The position numbers and the translations under genes were made by a program. The notes beneath the pieces are model-generated. The model saw only the letters and a program-made list of their open reading frames with translations, had not been told where the DNA came from and did no database searches. From Clostridia bacterium (GTDB taxonomy: Bacteria > Bacillota > Peptococcia > DRI-13 > SM3-B62), in assembly GCA_018432615.1 (NCBI GenBank), contig JAHDSQ010000056.1:1-33087 (forward strand): 33,087 bases of DNA, read 5' to 3'. Below are positions 18,159 through 26,697 of the stretch, in pieces; within the stretch, counting starts at the first letter, position 1, and each line of letters starts with the position of its first letter.

Positions 18159-19013
18159 ATGAACAATTCAAGATTACTAGACAAGATGCAAGATTCCTAT
18201 TCTTCTCTCACGCCAGGGGAAAAGGCTGTGGCAGAATATATCGTCAACAATCACCAAAAAGCGGCATTCCTTACCAGCATTGAAATTGGTGAAGCCGCAA
18301 ATGTAAGCGATACAACAGTTATTCGCCTTGCCAATACCCTTGGTTATAGCAAATTCTCCGATTTTAAGAAGGACCTGCAGGAGATTATCAAAGACAGGAT
18401 TACACCAAAAGAAAAACTCGACATAACCCTTGAAGATATTGATGAAAAAGATATCGTCCGCGAAATCTACGAACTTGACCGTCAGAATCTGGAAAGGACC
18501 TTCGAGGCTCTAGATGTCGGAGCAATCAACCAGGTAATCGAGGGGCTCTGCAAATCGAGAAAGATTTTTGCCATGGGTATGGGTTTGTCGGCCAGTGCTG
18601 TTTATTTTTTAAGCTACCGTCTCAGGCGGATCCAAAAAGATGTAGTAGAAATCAAGTCCGGTTCATATTCCCTGGTAGCCCAGATGTCATTAATGCTTCC
18701 TGAAGATATTTTCATTGCCTTCGATTTTCCCCGCTATTCCCGAGAGATTTACGAAACAATGAAGTTTATTAAAGAAGATATTGGGGGAAAAACAGTGCTG
18801 ATTACCGATAATCCGTTGAACCCACTGCAAGAATACAGCGATATTACCTTAACGGCCCACAATGACACCCTAGGTTTCACTAATTCTTGTATTGGCACTG
18901 ATTTTTTAGTGAATATCCTCAGTGTCGGTGTCATCTTAAAGGAAACACAGCATTCTCTACTTTCCTTGGACAAAATCGAAAAGTTTTCTCGTTCATTAGG
19001 CCACTGTCTTTAA
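18159..19013 (+). CDS. MurR/RpiR family transcriptional regulator
   Basis: The 284-aa protein has an N-terminal helix-turn-helix domain (LTPGEKAVAEYIVNNHQKAAFLTSIEIGEAANVSDTTVIRLANTLGYS in pieces, about residues 17-65) and a C-terminal SIS phosphosugar-binding domain (about 125-265, with IFAMGMGLSASAVYFLSYRL and AFDFPRYSREI). Such regulators sense a sugar phosphate or related metabolite. ATG 18159 follows AAAGGGTG by 6 nt; a GTG nine bases earlier is less well placed. It heads a plus-strand operon with a peptide-type ABC importer and two amidohydrolases, 55 bp before the binding-protein gene, and is the likely local regulator. Confidence 0.9.
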   Translation: MNNSRLLDKMQDSYSSLTPGEKAVAEYIVNNHQKAAFLTSIEIGEAANVSDTTVIRLANTLGYSKFSDFKKDLQEIIKDRITPKEKLDITLEDIDEKDIVREIYELDRQNLERTFEALDVGAINQVIEGLCKSRKIFAMGMGLSASAVYFLSYRLRRIQKDVVEIKSGSYSLVAQMSLMLPEDIFIAFDFPRYSREIYETMKFIKEDIGGKTVLITDNPLNPLQEYSDITLTAHNDTLGFTNSCIGTDFLVNILSVGVILKETQHSLLSLDKIEKFSRSLGHCL

Positions 19014-19068
19014 TCTGCTAAAACGGTATCGATGAATAACAAAAAAAATTAAGGAGGAGATTTATCAC

Positions 19069-20739
19069 ATGAAAACATCCTGGAAAAAATGTCTGGGAGT
19101 TCTGCTGGTATGCATGTTTCTTTTTAGCATGAGCGCCTGCAGCCCCAAAGAAGCCGGTCCGCTTCCCGCAGAGGAAAAGGTGCCGGAAATCGATTTCTGG
19201 ATCACCAGCCAGACCTACGACCCGGTACGTTATGAAATCGGCCTGCTGGCGGCGGAAAAATGGAGAGAACTGGGCTTTGATGTGGAGACCACTACTATGG
19301 AATGGTCAACTATGTCTTCCCAGGGTATGAAGTCACATGAACACGAGGTTTTTATGATCCAATGGGGAGGAAAAGCAGAAAGAATCGACCCGATGGAATG
19401 GCTCTATACCATGCACCATTCGGCAGAAGCCGGAGAAGGCGGGTATAACATCGCCGGTTATCTAAACCCCGCCTACGATGAACTGGTAGAAAAATTCGTA
19501 ACCAACATGGATATGGATAAGAGAAAAGATTTCGCTGCAACAGCTCAGGAAATCTTGGCTAAGGACGTGCCTCAGCCCCCGATAGTCCACCGCATCCTTA
19601 CCCATGCCTATAACAGCCGGGATTTTTCTAACCCGACTTTCGCCATGGGGGAAGGATTGAACAGCTTTTGGAATTGGATGAGCTTTACACCCAATGGGGA
19701 TAGGAAAACAGTTAAATACGGATATATTAACGACATTAAACTGCTTAACCCTCTGATGACCAAAGACGGCGCAGATATTTACATACTCAAAATGATTTAC
19801 GATCCTTTAGTCAGAATAGATCCGGACGGCATTCCTCAGCCCTGGGCTGCGGAATCCTACAGCGAAATAGACAGTACAACCATCGAGATCAAGCTTAGAA
19901 AGGGTATGGTTTTCCACGATGACAAGCCGGTTACGGTAGAGGACGTCAAATACACCTTTGATTTGGCCAAGGAAGTTAAATCACCTTATTACCTTTCTAA
20001 AATCGACAAGGTTAAGGAAGTACAAATTATCGACGATCAGACCGTTAGATTCGTTCTTAGCGAGCCATATGCACCCTTTATCACTAATGGTTTAGGAACA
20101 ATGGGCATTTTGCCGAAGCATATCTGGGAACCGAGATTCAAGGAGGGTGGAGCCGACGCTGTCTTGAACTGGGATAACGTTCCGCCTGTCGGCAGCGGAC
20201 CCTTTAAGTTTGAATATTGGAGACCCAACGAAGAACTGAAGCTCTCCAGCTTTACAAAACATTTCAGCCCGCCGAAAATCGACGGCATGATCCGAATTCC
20301 TTATGCTAAGGCTTACGGAGTAGTACAAGGCTTAAAAGCCGGGGAAATCGATGCCGCAGGCTGGTCCCTCTTGCCGCTGGAACAACAAGAGTTAAAAGAA
20401 GCATCGCATCTCACCCTAGGAACTGCCCACGACCAAGGATATTACATGCTTCATTATAATATGCGCAAAGCACCCTTTGATGATGTCAATATCCGTCGCG
20501 CACTGACTTATGCTATTCCCAAACAACAGATCGTAGAGCTGGTCTTCGAAGGCATGGCAATCCCAGCTTACTCGACAGTAGCGGAAGTCAATAAATTCTG
20601 GCATAACCCCAATATCGAAAAGGTTGGAGACGACATGGAAAAAGCCAAGGAAATCTTAGTTGAAGCAGGCTTCCGTTGGGATGACAACGGCGCGATCTAT
20701 TTCCCTGAAGACTATCAAGTGAAAAAATTCTCCGACTAA
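19069..20739 (+). CDS. ABC transporter substrate-binding lipoprotein, family 5, circularly permuted
   Basis: This 556-aa lipoprotein (signal segment 1-23, lipobox MSAC, Cys24) is an SBP_bac_5-type binding protein for peptides, nickel chelates or similar solutes. Its domain order is unusual. Residues 41-205 (IDFWITSQTYDPVRY..., YNIAGYLNPAYDELVE, KDFAATAQEILAKDVP) match the part that is normally C-terminal. Residues 213-556 match the normal N-terminal and middle parts (LNPLM, IYDPLVRIDPDGIPQPWAAES, LRKGMVFHDDKPVTVEDV, PVGSGPFKFEYW, APFDDVNIRRALTYAI) and end after AKEILVEAGF, exactly where the C-terminal part usually begins. The frame is continuous, with AAGGAGGAG before the ATG. A strong hairpin separates it from the permeases. 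Confidence 0.93.
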   Translation: MKTSWKKCLGVLLVCMFLFSMSACSPKEAGPLPAEEKVPEIDFWITSQTYDPVRYEIGLLAAEKWRELGFDVETTTMEWSTMSSQGMKSHEHEVFMIQWGGKAERIDPMEWLYTMHHSAEAGEGGYNIAGYLNPAYDELVEKFVTNMDMDKRKDFAATAQEILAKDVPQPPIVHRILTHAYNSRDFSNPTFAMGEGLNSFWNWMSFTPNGDRKTVKYGYINDIKLLNPLMTKDGADIYILKMIYDPLVRIDPDGIPQPWAAESYSEIDSTTIEIKLRKGMVFHDDKPVTVEDVKYTFDLAKEVKSPYYLSKIDKVKEVQIIDDQTVRFVLSEPYAPFITNGLGTMGILPKHIWEPRFKEGGADAVLNWDNVPPVGSGPFKFEYWRPNEELKLSSFTKHFSPPKIDGMIRIPYAKAYGVVQGLKAGEIDAAGWSLLPLEQQELKEASHLTLGTAHDQGYYMLHYNMRKAPFDDVNIRRALTYAIPKQQIVELVFEGMAIPAYSTVAEVNKFWHNPNIEKVGDDMEKAKEILVEAGFRWDDNGAIYFPEDYQVKKFSD

Positions 20740-20745
20740 TCTTGA

Positions 20746-20786
20746 ATGGAAATAAGGGCCGGAGTAATTCCGTCCCTTATTTCCAT
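20746..20786 (+). other. Intercistronic hairpin after the binding-protein gene
   Basis: ATGGAAATAAGGG (20746-20758) is perfectly complementary to CCCTTATTTCCAT (20774-20786), with a further CGGA/TCCG stem inside. No U-run follows. Such hairpins after binding-protein genes commonly stabilise the upstream mRNA or reduce read-through, giving more binding protein than permease. Confidence 0.75.
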
Positions 20787-20815
20787 ACTTTATGAAAAGG
20801 GTGAGGACATTCATA

Positions 20816-21796
20816 ATGAAAAGTTTGAGTAAATATATTGCCAAACGCTTGCTGCAAATGGTTATCACTCTCTTTGTCTTATCGACCTTGATTTTCTTAT
20901 TATTCAGGCTTGTACCGGGAGATCCTGTCAGTATGTACCTGGATGCCGGCATGAGTGCCGAAGCCAAAGAAATGTTAATGAAGCAATTCGGTTTGGATAA
21001 GCCCTTATGGGAGCAATACGTCATTTATATCAGCAATCTGCTCCGGGGTGAGTTCGGTATTTCTTTTCAGTATGGAAAACAGGCTTTGGCCGTTATCGGC
21101 GACAGCTTCTGGAATACTCTTATCCTTATGGCGGTTTCTCTTTTTATTGCCTTTACCATCGGAATAGTGGGCGGTGCAATCCTGGCTTGGAAGAGAGGCA
21201 CCCGTCTGGAATTAGCAGGTATTATCGGAGTGTTGACCATTCGTTGTGCACCTGTTTTTTGGCTGGGTATGCTCTTATTATCATTTTTTGCCTTCCGTTA
21301 TCAGTTATTGCCCCTGGGGGGTATGAATACTCCCGGCACTAACTTTGAAACGGTTTATGCCAAGTATTTTAATTTAGACTTTGTGAGACACCTGATCCTG
21401 CCGGCTATCACCGCGGGATTAAGCGCAGCCGCTACCCCTCTTTTAGTGATGAGAACCTCTATGCTGGAGGTTATCAAAGAAGACTTTATTGAATTGACCA
21501 AAGCTAAGGGACTATCAGAACGCGAAATACTTTTTAAGCATGCTTTGCGCAATGCTCTTTTGCCGGTAGTCACTGTTTTTGCCGTGCAGGCCGGACTGGC
21601 TATCGGGGGCGTTGTGCTGGTAGAAACTGTTTTCCGCTGGCCGGGAATGGGCCGGGGCATTGTCTTAGCCGTTGCTGCCAGAGACTATCCGGTGGCACAG
21701 GCTGCCTTCTTTTTGATAGGAGCAATGACGATAATGTTCAACCTGATAGCCGATATACTCTATGCTTTCCTCGATCCCAGGGTCTCCCTGGATTGA
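20816..21796 (+). CDS. ABC transporter permease, DppB/OppB type
   Basis: This is the first membrane subunit of the dipeptide/oligopeptide-class importer. From ATG 20816 (GTGAGG upstream) it is 326 aa. About six hydrophobic segments are visible, beginning with MVITLFVLSTLIFLLFRLVPGDP, and the EAA loop reads RTSMLEVIKEDFIELTKAKGLSE with the downstream LRNALLPVVTVFAVQAG. VLVETVFRWPGMGRG near residue 275 is family-specific. An ATG at 20792 has no ribosome binding site. It lies 18 bp before the second permease. Confidence 0.94.
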   Translation: MKSLSKYIAKRLLQMVITLFVLSTLIFLLFRLVPGDPVSMYLDAGMSAEAKEMLMKQFGLDKPLWEQYVIYISNLLRGEFGISFQYGKQALAVIGDSFWNTLILMAVSLFIAFTIGIVGGAILAWKRGTRLELAGIIGVLTIRCAPVFWLGMLLLSFFAFRYQLLPLGGMNTPGTNFETVYAKYFNLDFVRHLILPAITAGLSAAATPLLVMRTSMLEVIKEDFIELTKAKGLSEREILFKHALRNALLPVVTVFAVQAGLAIGGVVLVETVFRWPGMGRGIVLAVAARDYPVAQAAFFLIGAMTIMFNLIADILYAFLDPRVSLD

Positions 21797-21814
21797 GAAG
21801 AAGGAGGCGATAAC

Positions 21815-22708
21815 ATGAGCTTAAATACAAAAGTAATTGGTAATAGAAGGAAATTAAGCACAAAAGTATTTGGTTTTATTAAAAAAGACACGGCCGGGGC
21901 TATCGGTATATGTATATTTACCTTTTTTCTGATTGTAGCTCTCTTTGCGCCGCTGATTAGCCCTTATGACCCCGGGGCAATGCATTTTGACGAAGCAGGC
22001 TCCTTAATGAGGATCCAACCTCCTTCCGCTCAACACTTGTTCGGCACCACTTGGATGGGTCGGGATGTTTTCAGCCAAATCGTAATGGGAACAAGAATCG
22101 CATTGCTTGTCGGAATCCTTTCGGCGGTATGTGTGGTTTTTATCGGTACGAATATAGGCCTGATCGCCGGTTATTACGGGGGCAGGATCGACAATATCAT
22201 CATGAGGATAGTAGATATTATCTACGGAATCCCCTTTTTACCCTTCGCACTTATCCTGGTAGCGGTTATGGGACCGGGAATCAGCAATATTATTATAGCC
22301 ATCGTTTTGATAACCTGGCGCAATACCGCCAGGGTCATCAGAGCACAAGTCTTAACTATTAAACAAAGAGCTTATGTCGAAGCGGCTCGCATCAGCGGAG
22401 CCAGTAATTTTCGGATTATATACAAACACATCGCACCTAATGTCATACCCCTTTCTCTGGTTTATGTAGCACTTTCTATGGGTACTGGTATTATGACCGA
22501 AGCAAGCTTAAGCTTTCTTGGCTATGGTGCTCCCGAGGTTCCCAGCTGGGGCAAGATTCTCTTTGAATGCTATAACTCACAAGCCATGTTTATAGCCTGG
22601 TGGTGGATGATACCCCCGGGCATAGCCATCACTTTACTTGTTCTTTCCGGTTTTCTTGTAGGCAGATCTTATGAGGAAATAGCTAATCCAAGGTTAAGGG
22701 AGCGATAA
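21815..22708 (+). CDS. ABC transporter permease, DppC/OppC type
   Basis: This is the second membrane subunit of the importer, 297 aa. The cytosolic N-terminus is followed by the OppC signature (GICIFTFFLIVALFAPLISPYDP) and HLFGTTWMGRDVFSQIVMGTR. The EAA loop is AYVEAARISGASNFRIIYKHIAPN, and SLSFLGYGAPEVPSWGKIL follows. GAAGGAGGCG precedes the ATG. It is 18 bp from the first permease and 2 bp from the first ATPase gene. Confidence 0.95.
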   Translation: MSLNTKVIGNRRKLSTKVFGFIKKDTAGAIGICIFTFFLIVALFAPLISPYDPGAMHFDEAGSLMRIQPPSAQHLFGTTWMGRDVFSQIVMGTRIALLVGILSAVCVVFIGTNIGLIAGYYGGRIDNIIMRIVDIIYGIPFLPFALILVAVMGPGISNIIIAIVLITWRNTARVIRAQVLTIKQRAYVEAARISGASNFRIIYKHIAPNVIPLSLVYVALSMGTGIMTEASLSFLGYGAPEVPSWGKILFECYNSQAMFIAWWWMIPPGIAITLLVLSGFLVGRSYEEIANPRLRER

Positions 22709-22710
22709 AT

Positions 22711-23745
22711 GTGAGCAGGGAAAACATACTCTTAAAAATAGATGACCTCAAGCTTTATTACCATACCACGGCAGGATACGTACGCGCCGTGGACGGCGTT
22801 TCCCTAGATGTGGCTGTAGGTGAGAGATTAGGCCTGGTGGGAGAATCCGGCTGCGGTAAAACAACATTAATGAAGGCCATTTTAAGGCTTCTTCCCGCCA
22901 ACTGCCGGCAAATGGGCGGTGAAATGTATTATAAAGGCAAGGCAATCAGCCTTCTCTCGGAAAAAGAAATCCAAAAATTACGTTGGCAAGAAATTTCTAT
23001 GATACCCCAAAGCGCCATGAATGCCCTGGATCCGGTCTACCGGATAGGGGCTCAAATCAAAGAGGCAATGAAAGCCCATCAAAAGGGAATCGGTTCCAAG
23101 GAAGCCCAAGAACGAGCCGCTGATATTTTTGAATTGGTAGGAATAAATCCCAAAAGATTGCGGGATTATCCACACCAATTTAGCGGTGGCATGAAACAAA
23201 GAGCAGCCATAGCCATGGCTTTGGTCCTCAATCCCAATCTGATCATTGCCGATGAACCGACGACTGCTCTGGATGTTATTGTACAAGCCCAAATATTAGA
23301 GAGGATCAACGCTCTGCAGCAAAGTTACTCCGGTTCGCTGATTATGATAACTCATGACATTTCGGTTATCGCCCAAACCTGCGAAAAAGTGGCAGTCATG
23401 TACGCGGGAAAAATCATGGAATACGGGACGGTACGAAACGTTCTAAATAACCCTTTGCATCCTTATACCTTAGGCCTTAAAAACGCCTTCCCCAGTTTAT
23501 TGGGAGAAAAGAAAGCCCTCATCTCCATACCGGGGTCCCCGCCGGATCTTATCAAGCCACAACCGGGATGCTTATTTGCCCCAAGATGCCCTTTTGCCAT
23601 CGCTGTCTGCAAAACAGAAGATCCCCCGGCTAAGGAAAAAGACGGACGTGTTGTAGCTTGTCATCGTCTCGCTGAGATGGAAGGTCTGAAGGTATTGGCG
23701 GAGGATGAAACAATCTGGGAAAGGAAGGTACACGCTTGTGACTGA
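22711..23745 (+). CDS. Oligopeptide-type ABC transporter ATPase, OppD/DppD-like
   Basis: This cytosolic ATPase powers the importer. The 344-aa protein has Walker A GESGCGKT (44-51), Q-loop [12 protein letters not shown], signature FSGGMKQR, Walker [13 protein letters not shown] and the H-loop region MITHD. The C-terminal oligopeptide extension carries [16 protein letters not shown], a cysteine cluster that binds an iron-sulfur cluster in some members of this family. It starts at GTG 22711 after AAGGGAG. Its 3' end overlaps the next ATPase gene by 8 bp. Confidence 0.95.
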   Translation: MSRENILLKIDDLKLYYHTTAGYVRAVDGVSLDVAVGERLGLVGESGCGKTTLMKAILRLLPANCRQMGGEMYYKGKAISLLSEKEIQKLRWQEISMIPQSAMNALDPVYRIGAQIKEAMKAHQKGIGSKEAQERAADIFELVGINPKRLRDYPHQFSGGMKQRAAIAMALVLNPNLIIADEPTTALDVIVQAQILERINALQQSYSGSLIMITHDISVIAQTCEKVAVMYAGKIMEYGTVRNVLNNPLHPYTLGLKNAFPSLLGEKKALISIPGSPPDLIKPQPGCLFAPRCPFAIAVCKTEDPPAKEKDGRVVACHRLAEMEGLKVLAEDETIWERKVHACD

Positions 23746-24724
23746 GAGAGATAAAGTAATCGAGGCAATAGATATAAAAAAGTATTTTCCTGTCCGGGCC
23801 AGGGAAAGAAAAACAAGCGGCCAGTCCGTTCTTAAAGCCGTCGACGGTTTAAGCTTTCAAATAGGAAAGTCGGAGACCCTGGGTTTAGCCGGGGAAAGCG
23901 GCTGCGGCAAAACCACTACCGCAAAGCTTTTGCTTAACCTTTATCCTCTAACCGAGGGAAAAATATTGTGTAACGATACTGACATATCTGTTCTCAAGGG
24001 CAAGGAGCTAAAAAGCTTTCGTCTGCAGGCCCAAATGGTTTTCCAAGACCCTTATGAGTCGCTTAACCCTCGTTTCAAAGTAAAAAGCATTTTAGAAGAG
24101 CCATTGGAGATCCACCGACTCGGGGATAAAAATGAGAGGGTGGACAAAGTCCTTGAAGTGTTGGAAGAGGTTGGCTTGAACCCGGCTAATAGGTATCTGG
24201 AAAGCTACCCTCATGAATTAAGCGGCGGTCAACGTCAAAGGGTAGCTATTGCGCGGGCTTTGATTTTACGTCCCTCCTTTCTGGTAACGGACGAACCGGT
24301 TTCTATGCTGGATGTTTCTATCAGGGCCGGCGTCTTGAATCTGCTGCAGAGAATGATTGACGAGCGAGCTTTGGCAGGTCTTTGTATCTCCCACGACTTG
24401 TCGCTTTTAAGGTATCTCTGCCACCGCAGCGCCATCATGTATTTGGGAAGGATTGTGGAAATCGGACCAACGGAAGCCTTGATTAAAAAAAGATACCATC
24501 CATATACAGTGGCTCTTCTCGAAGCAGTTCCTCACCCCAATCCTGATTACAAATACCGTTTGGATAACATTACAGGGGAAGTAACCAGCGCAGCCAATCT
24601 GCCCCCCGGATGCCGCTTTTACAATCGGTGCATCAAAAGAATGAAGATTTGTCAGGAAATTGCCCCTCAACCCATAGAAATAGAAAACGGGCACTGGGTA
24701 GAATGCCATCTGTATAACAATTAA
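23738..24724 (+). CDS. Oligopeptide-type ABC transporter ATPase, OppF/DppF-like
   Basis: This is the second ATPase of the importer. From GTG 23738, preceded by AGGAAGG, it is 328 aa. Walker A is GESGCGKT, the Q-loop MVFQDPYESLNPR, the signature LSGGQRQR and Walker B LVTDEPVSMLD, followed by ISHD. The C-terminal GCRFYNRCIKRMKIC gives the family cysteine cluster. The longer frame back to 23705 lies inside the OppD-like gene and is unlikely. It lies 19 bp before the creatininase-family gene. Confidence 0.94.
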   Translation: MTERDKVIEAIDIKKYFPVRARERKTSGQSVLKAVDGLSFQIGKSETLGLAGESGCGKTTTAKLLLNLYPLTEGKILCNDTDISVLKGKELKSFRLQAQMVFQDPYESLNPRFKVKSILEEPLEIHRLGDKNERVDKVLEVLEEVGLNPANRYLESYPHELSGGQRQRVAIARALILRPSFLVTDEPVSMLDVSIRAGVLNLLQRMIDERALAGLCISHDLSLLRYLCHRSAIMYLGRIVEIGPTEALIKKRYHPYTVALLEAVPHPNPDYKYRLDNITGEVTSAANLPPGCRFYNRCIKRMKICQEIAPQPIEIENGHWVECHLYNN

Positions 24725-24743
24725 TATGCTAGGAGGGTTTCAA

Positions 24744-25505
24744 ATGAATCGATTAGTTTTATCAGAATTAACCTCTCCGGAGATTGCGGATTACCTGTCA
24801 TCTATCGAACTGGCAATAATTCCTACGGGCTCCCATGAGCAGCACGGCCCCAATCTCACCTTCGCCACTGATGCCGATCGTTCTTACGAGACCGGCAAGC
24901 TGTTGGCTGAGAGGCTGTTTCCAAGAGTGCTGCTCTGTCCGTGTTTCAATTATGGTGTTTCCCATCACCACATGGCATTCCCGGGTACTATCACCTTGCG
25001 TGAGGAAACCTTTATCGGCATGATAATTGACATCGCCACAAGTCTTAAACAACACGGGATTCAAAAGATCCTTCTCGTGAATGCCCACGGCGGTAATCGA
25101 CCTGCCTTAGGCGTGGCCATCAACAAGCTAAAGTTCGAATTAGGCTTGCAGACCGCTTGGATTGGCAGCGGTACAGACCTTTCCAGTGATTTGATGGCAC
25201 AAAAAAAGTCAGCCGAAATTACAGGACACGCCTGCGAAGGCGAAGTCTCACAGTCAATGTATCTTGCCCCTTGGTTAGTAAGGGAAAATGCCCTGGCTAA
25301 AGGTGCATTAAAGGATACTCTTTATAAAAAAAGACCTTGGTGGGGTCAGGTTCCCTGGTCCTTTGATGAGATCACAGAAAACGGGGCTTTGGGAGATGCC
25401 ACCAAGGCTTCCGTAAAACTGGGAGAAGAAATAACTAACCTCGTTGTGGACAGGATAGAAGCGTTCATTAGAGAGTACTTTTTTGAAGAGACCATCACAA
25501 AGTAG
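24744..25505 (+). CDS. Creatininase-family amidohydrolase
   Basis: The 253-aa protein belongs to the creatininase family of binuclear-metal hydrolases, which open cyclic amides or hydrolyse formamides. Visible metal-site motifs are PTGSHEQHGPNL (Glu32, His34), TDADRS (Asp43), VNAHGGN (His115 region) and HACEGEVS (Glu165). I start at ATG 24744, after TAGGAGGG; the frame back to 24726 lacks such a site. It is fused into the importer operon, 13 bp before the C26-type gene, so the imported compound is the likely substrate. Whether that is creatinine or another lactam or formamide cannot be told. Confidence 0.9.
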   Translation: MNRLVLSELTSPEIADYLSSIELAIIPTGSHEQHGPNLTFATDADRSYETGKLLAERLFPRVLLCPCFNYGVSHHHMAFPGTITLREETFIGMIIDIATSLKQHGIQKILLVNAHGGNRPALGVAINKLKFELGLQTAWIGSGTDLSSDLMAQKKSAEITGHACEGEVSQSMYLAPWLVRENALAKGALKDTLYKKRPWWGQVPWSFDEITENGALGDATKASVKLGEEITNLVVDRIEAFIREYFFEETITK

Positions 25506-25518
25506 GTGCAAACACTTG

Positions 25519-26232
25519 ATGAAACCGATAATAGGCATCACAGCATCATATAATCACGAAAAAAACACTTATTTTTCTCCGGGCGAATACATCCAGGCTG
25601 TAGAATCGGCAGGAGGATTTCCTCTTCAACTGCTGCCCTTGGGTGTAGATAAAATAGCAGCCTACCTCGAACTCATTGACGGCCTTCTTCTGACGGGAGG
25701 TCCCGACGTGGATCCGGTTTACTACGGTGAAGACCCGCAGCCTGCGGTGGAAAAGCTTTCTCCGGAGAGGGATGCCGTAGAGATCCCTCTGACACAAAAA
25801 GCGCTGAGTACCGGATTGCCGATTTTCGCCATTTGCCGCGGCATGCAGGTTTTAAATGTTGCTGCGGGCGGAAGCATCATTCAGGATATCTGCAAAAATG
25901 GCAATGTCGCAATCAAACACACCCAACAAGCTCCCAGGTGGCACGGGACACATAGCATCCAGATCAAAGAGGGTACCGTTTTGTCCGAAATACTGGCGGA
26001 AAAAGAAATCAGAGTCAACAGTTTTCATCACCAAGCGTTAAAAGAAATCCCGGCAAATTGTTATATCTCGGCTCACTCCCAGGACGGTATCATCGAAGGA
26101 ATCGAGTTCAAAGGCCTTACAAATGTCCTGGGCGTTCAGTGGCATCCCGAATGCATGTATTCAACAGACCCTCATTCTCAAAAACTTTTTAGTTGGTTTG
26201 TCGAACAAGCAAAAAAACCGCCGAGAGGATAA
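25519..26232 (+). CDS. Class I glutamine amidotransferase-like hydrolase (peptidase C26, PuuD-like)
   Basis: The 237-aa protein resembles gamma-glutamyl-gamma-aminobutyrate hydrolase PuuD and other stand-alone peptidase C26 enzymes, which release glutamate from gamma-glutamyl amides. The nucleophile Cys106 lies in FAICRGMQ, the oxyanion segment is LLLTGGPDVDP (57-67), and the catalytic His209 and Glu211 are in QWHPE. ATG 25519 follows AGGTG by about 10 nt. It is last in the importer operon and followed by a long hairpin. Together with the creatininase-family enzyme, it points to a cyclic or gamma-glutamyl amide as the imported compound. Confidence 0.9.
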   Translation: MKPIIGITASYNHEKNTYFSPGEYIQAVESAGGFPLQLLPLGVDKIAAYLELIDGLLLTGGPDVDPVYYGEDPQPAVEKLSPERDAVEIPLTQKALSTGLPIFAICRGMQVLNVAAGGSIIQDICKNGNVAIKHTQQAPRWHGTHSIQIKEGTVLSEILAEKEIRVNSFHHQALKEIPANCYISAHSQDGIIEGIEFKGLTNVLGVQWHPECMYSTDPHSQKLFSWFVEQAKKPPRG

Positions 26233-26298
26233 ATTGCGCCATCATCAAATATAATTCCGGGGAAACCCCCTATTGATTAACTAAAAACTACTGGCAGA

Positions 26299-26346
26299 TA
26301 GTTTGAGGCAGGCATGACAGTTTAATGTCATACCTGCCTCAAACTA
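26299..26346 (+). terminator. Long hairpin closing the importer operon
   Basis: TAGTTTGAGGCAGG (26299-26312) pairs with CCTGCCTCAAACTA (26333-26346), and ATGACA (26314-26319) with TGTCAT (26326-26331). The arms are 21 nt with one C-A mismatch and a 6-nt loop. No U-run follows on either strand, so it may be a weak terminator, a stability element or a relic of an inserted element. The rest of 26233-26458 shows nothing else I can assign. Confidence 0.6.
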
Positions 26347-26458
26347 TTAATCAAACACACTCTTATATTGGTATATGCAACATCCACAAATGCAGATAGT
26401 AGTAAATCAAGTTGATATTGTGCTCGCAAAAATTCTCTTCTTATTTTGTAAATTTGTT

Positions 26459-26692
26459 TTAGCTTTTCAAATTAAAAATCTTATTTTTTATTGTGTCAAC
26501 ATCAATTCTTATGTTTTCTAACAATTCGGTGTTCTTTATTAATCCATCAATAATATCCTGATATTTTGATTCCCGTTCATCTTGTTTTTGATCCCTTCTT
26601 TCCTGATCTTTTAAAATGTAAAAAATTAATATGATTGACATGGCTGCCCAAACGCCCTGAGATAATGCGAGTTTTAATAGTTCATTCTCCAT
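26459..26692 (-). CDS. UviB/BhlA-family holin-like peptide
   Basis: This 77-aa protein has the layout of the BhlA/UviB family: a short N-terminus (MENELLKLALSQG), one transmembrane helix (about 12-27, WAAMSIILIFYILK), then a highly charged tail (DQERRDQKQDERESKYQDI) with coiled-coil character. Family members are phage or bacteriocin-associated small membrane proteins thought to permeabilise the membrane for release of cytoplasmic cargo. AAAGGA lies about 8 nt before the ATG. It begins 5 bp after the stop codon of the sigma-factor gene, matching the uviA-uviB order of the Clostridium perfringens bacteriocin plasmid. The region is strongly AT-rich. Confidence 0.8.
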   Translation of the reverse strand: MENELLKLALSQGVWAAMSIILIFYILKDQERRDQKQDERESKYQDIIDGLIKNTELLENIRIDVDTIKNKIFNLKS

Positions 26693-26697
26693 ATTTA

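Noticed and set aside
17972-18184. 70-codon minus-strand frame in the ftsH/rpiR divergent region
   Set aside because: It overlaps the ftsH promoter and the rpiR start, lacks a ribosome binding site and is AT-driven.
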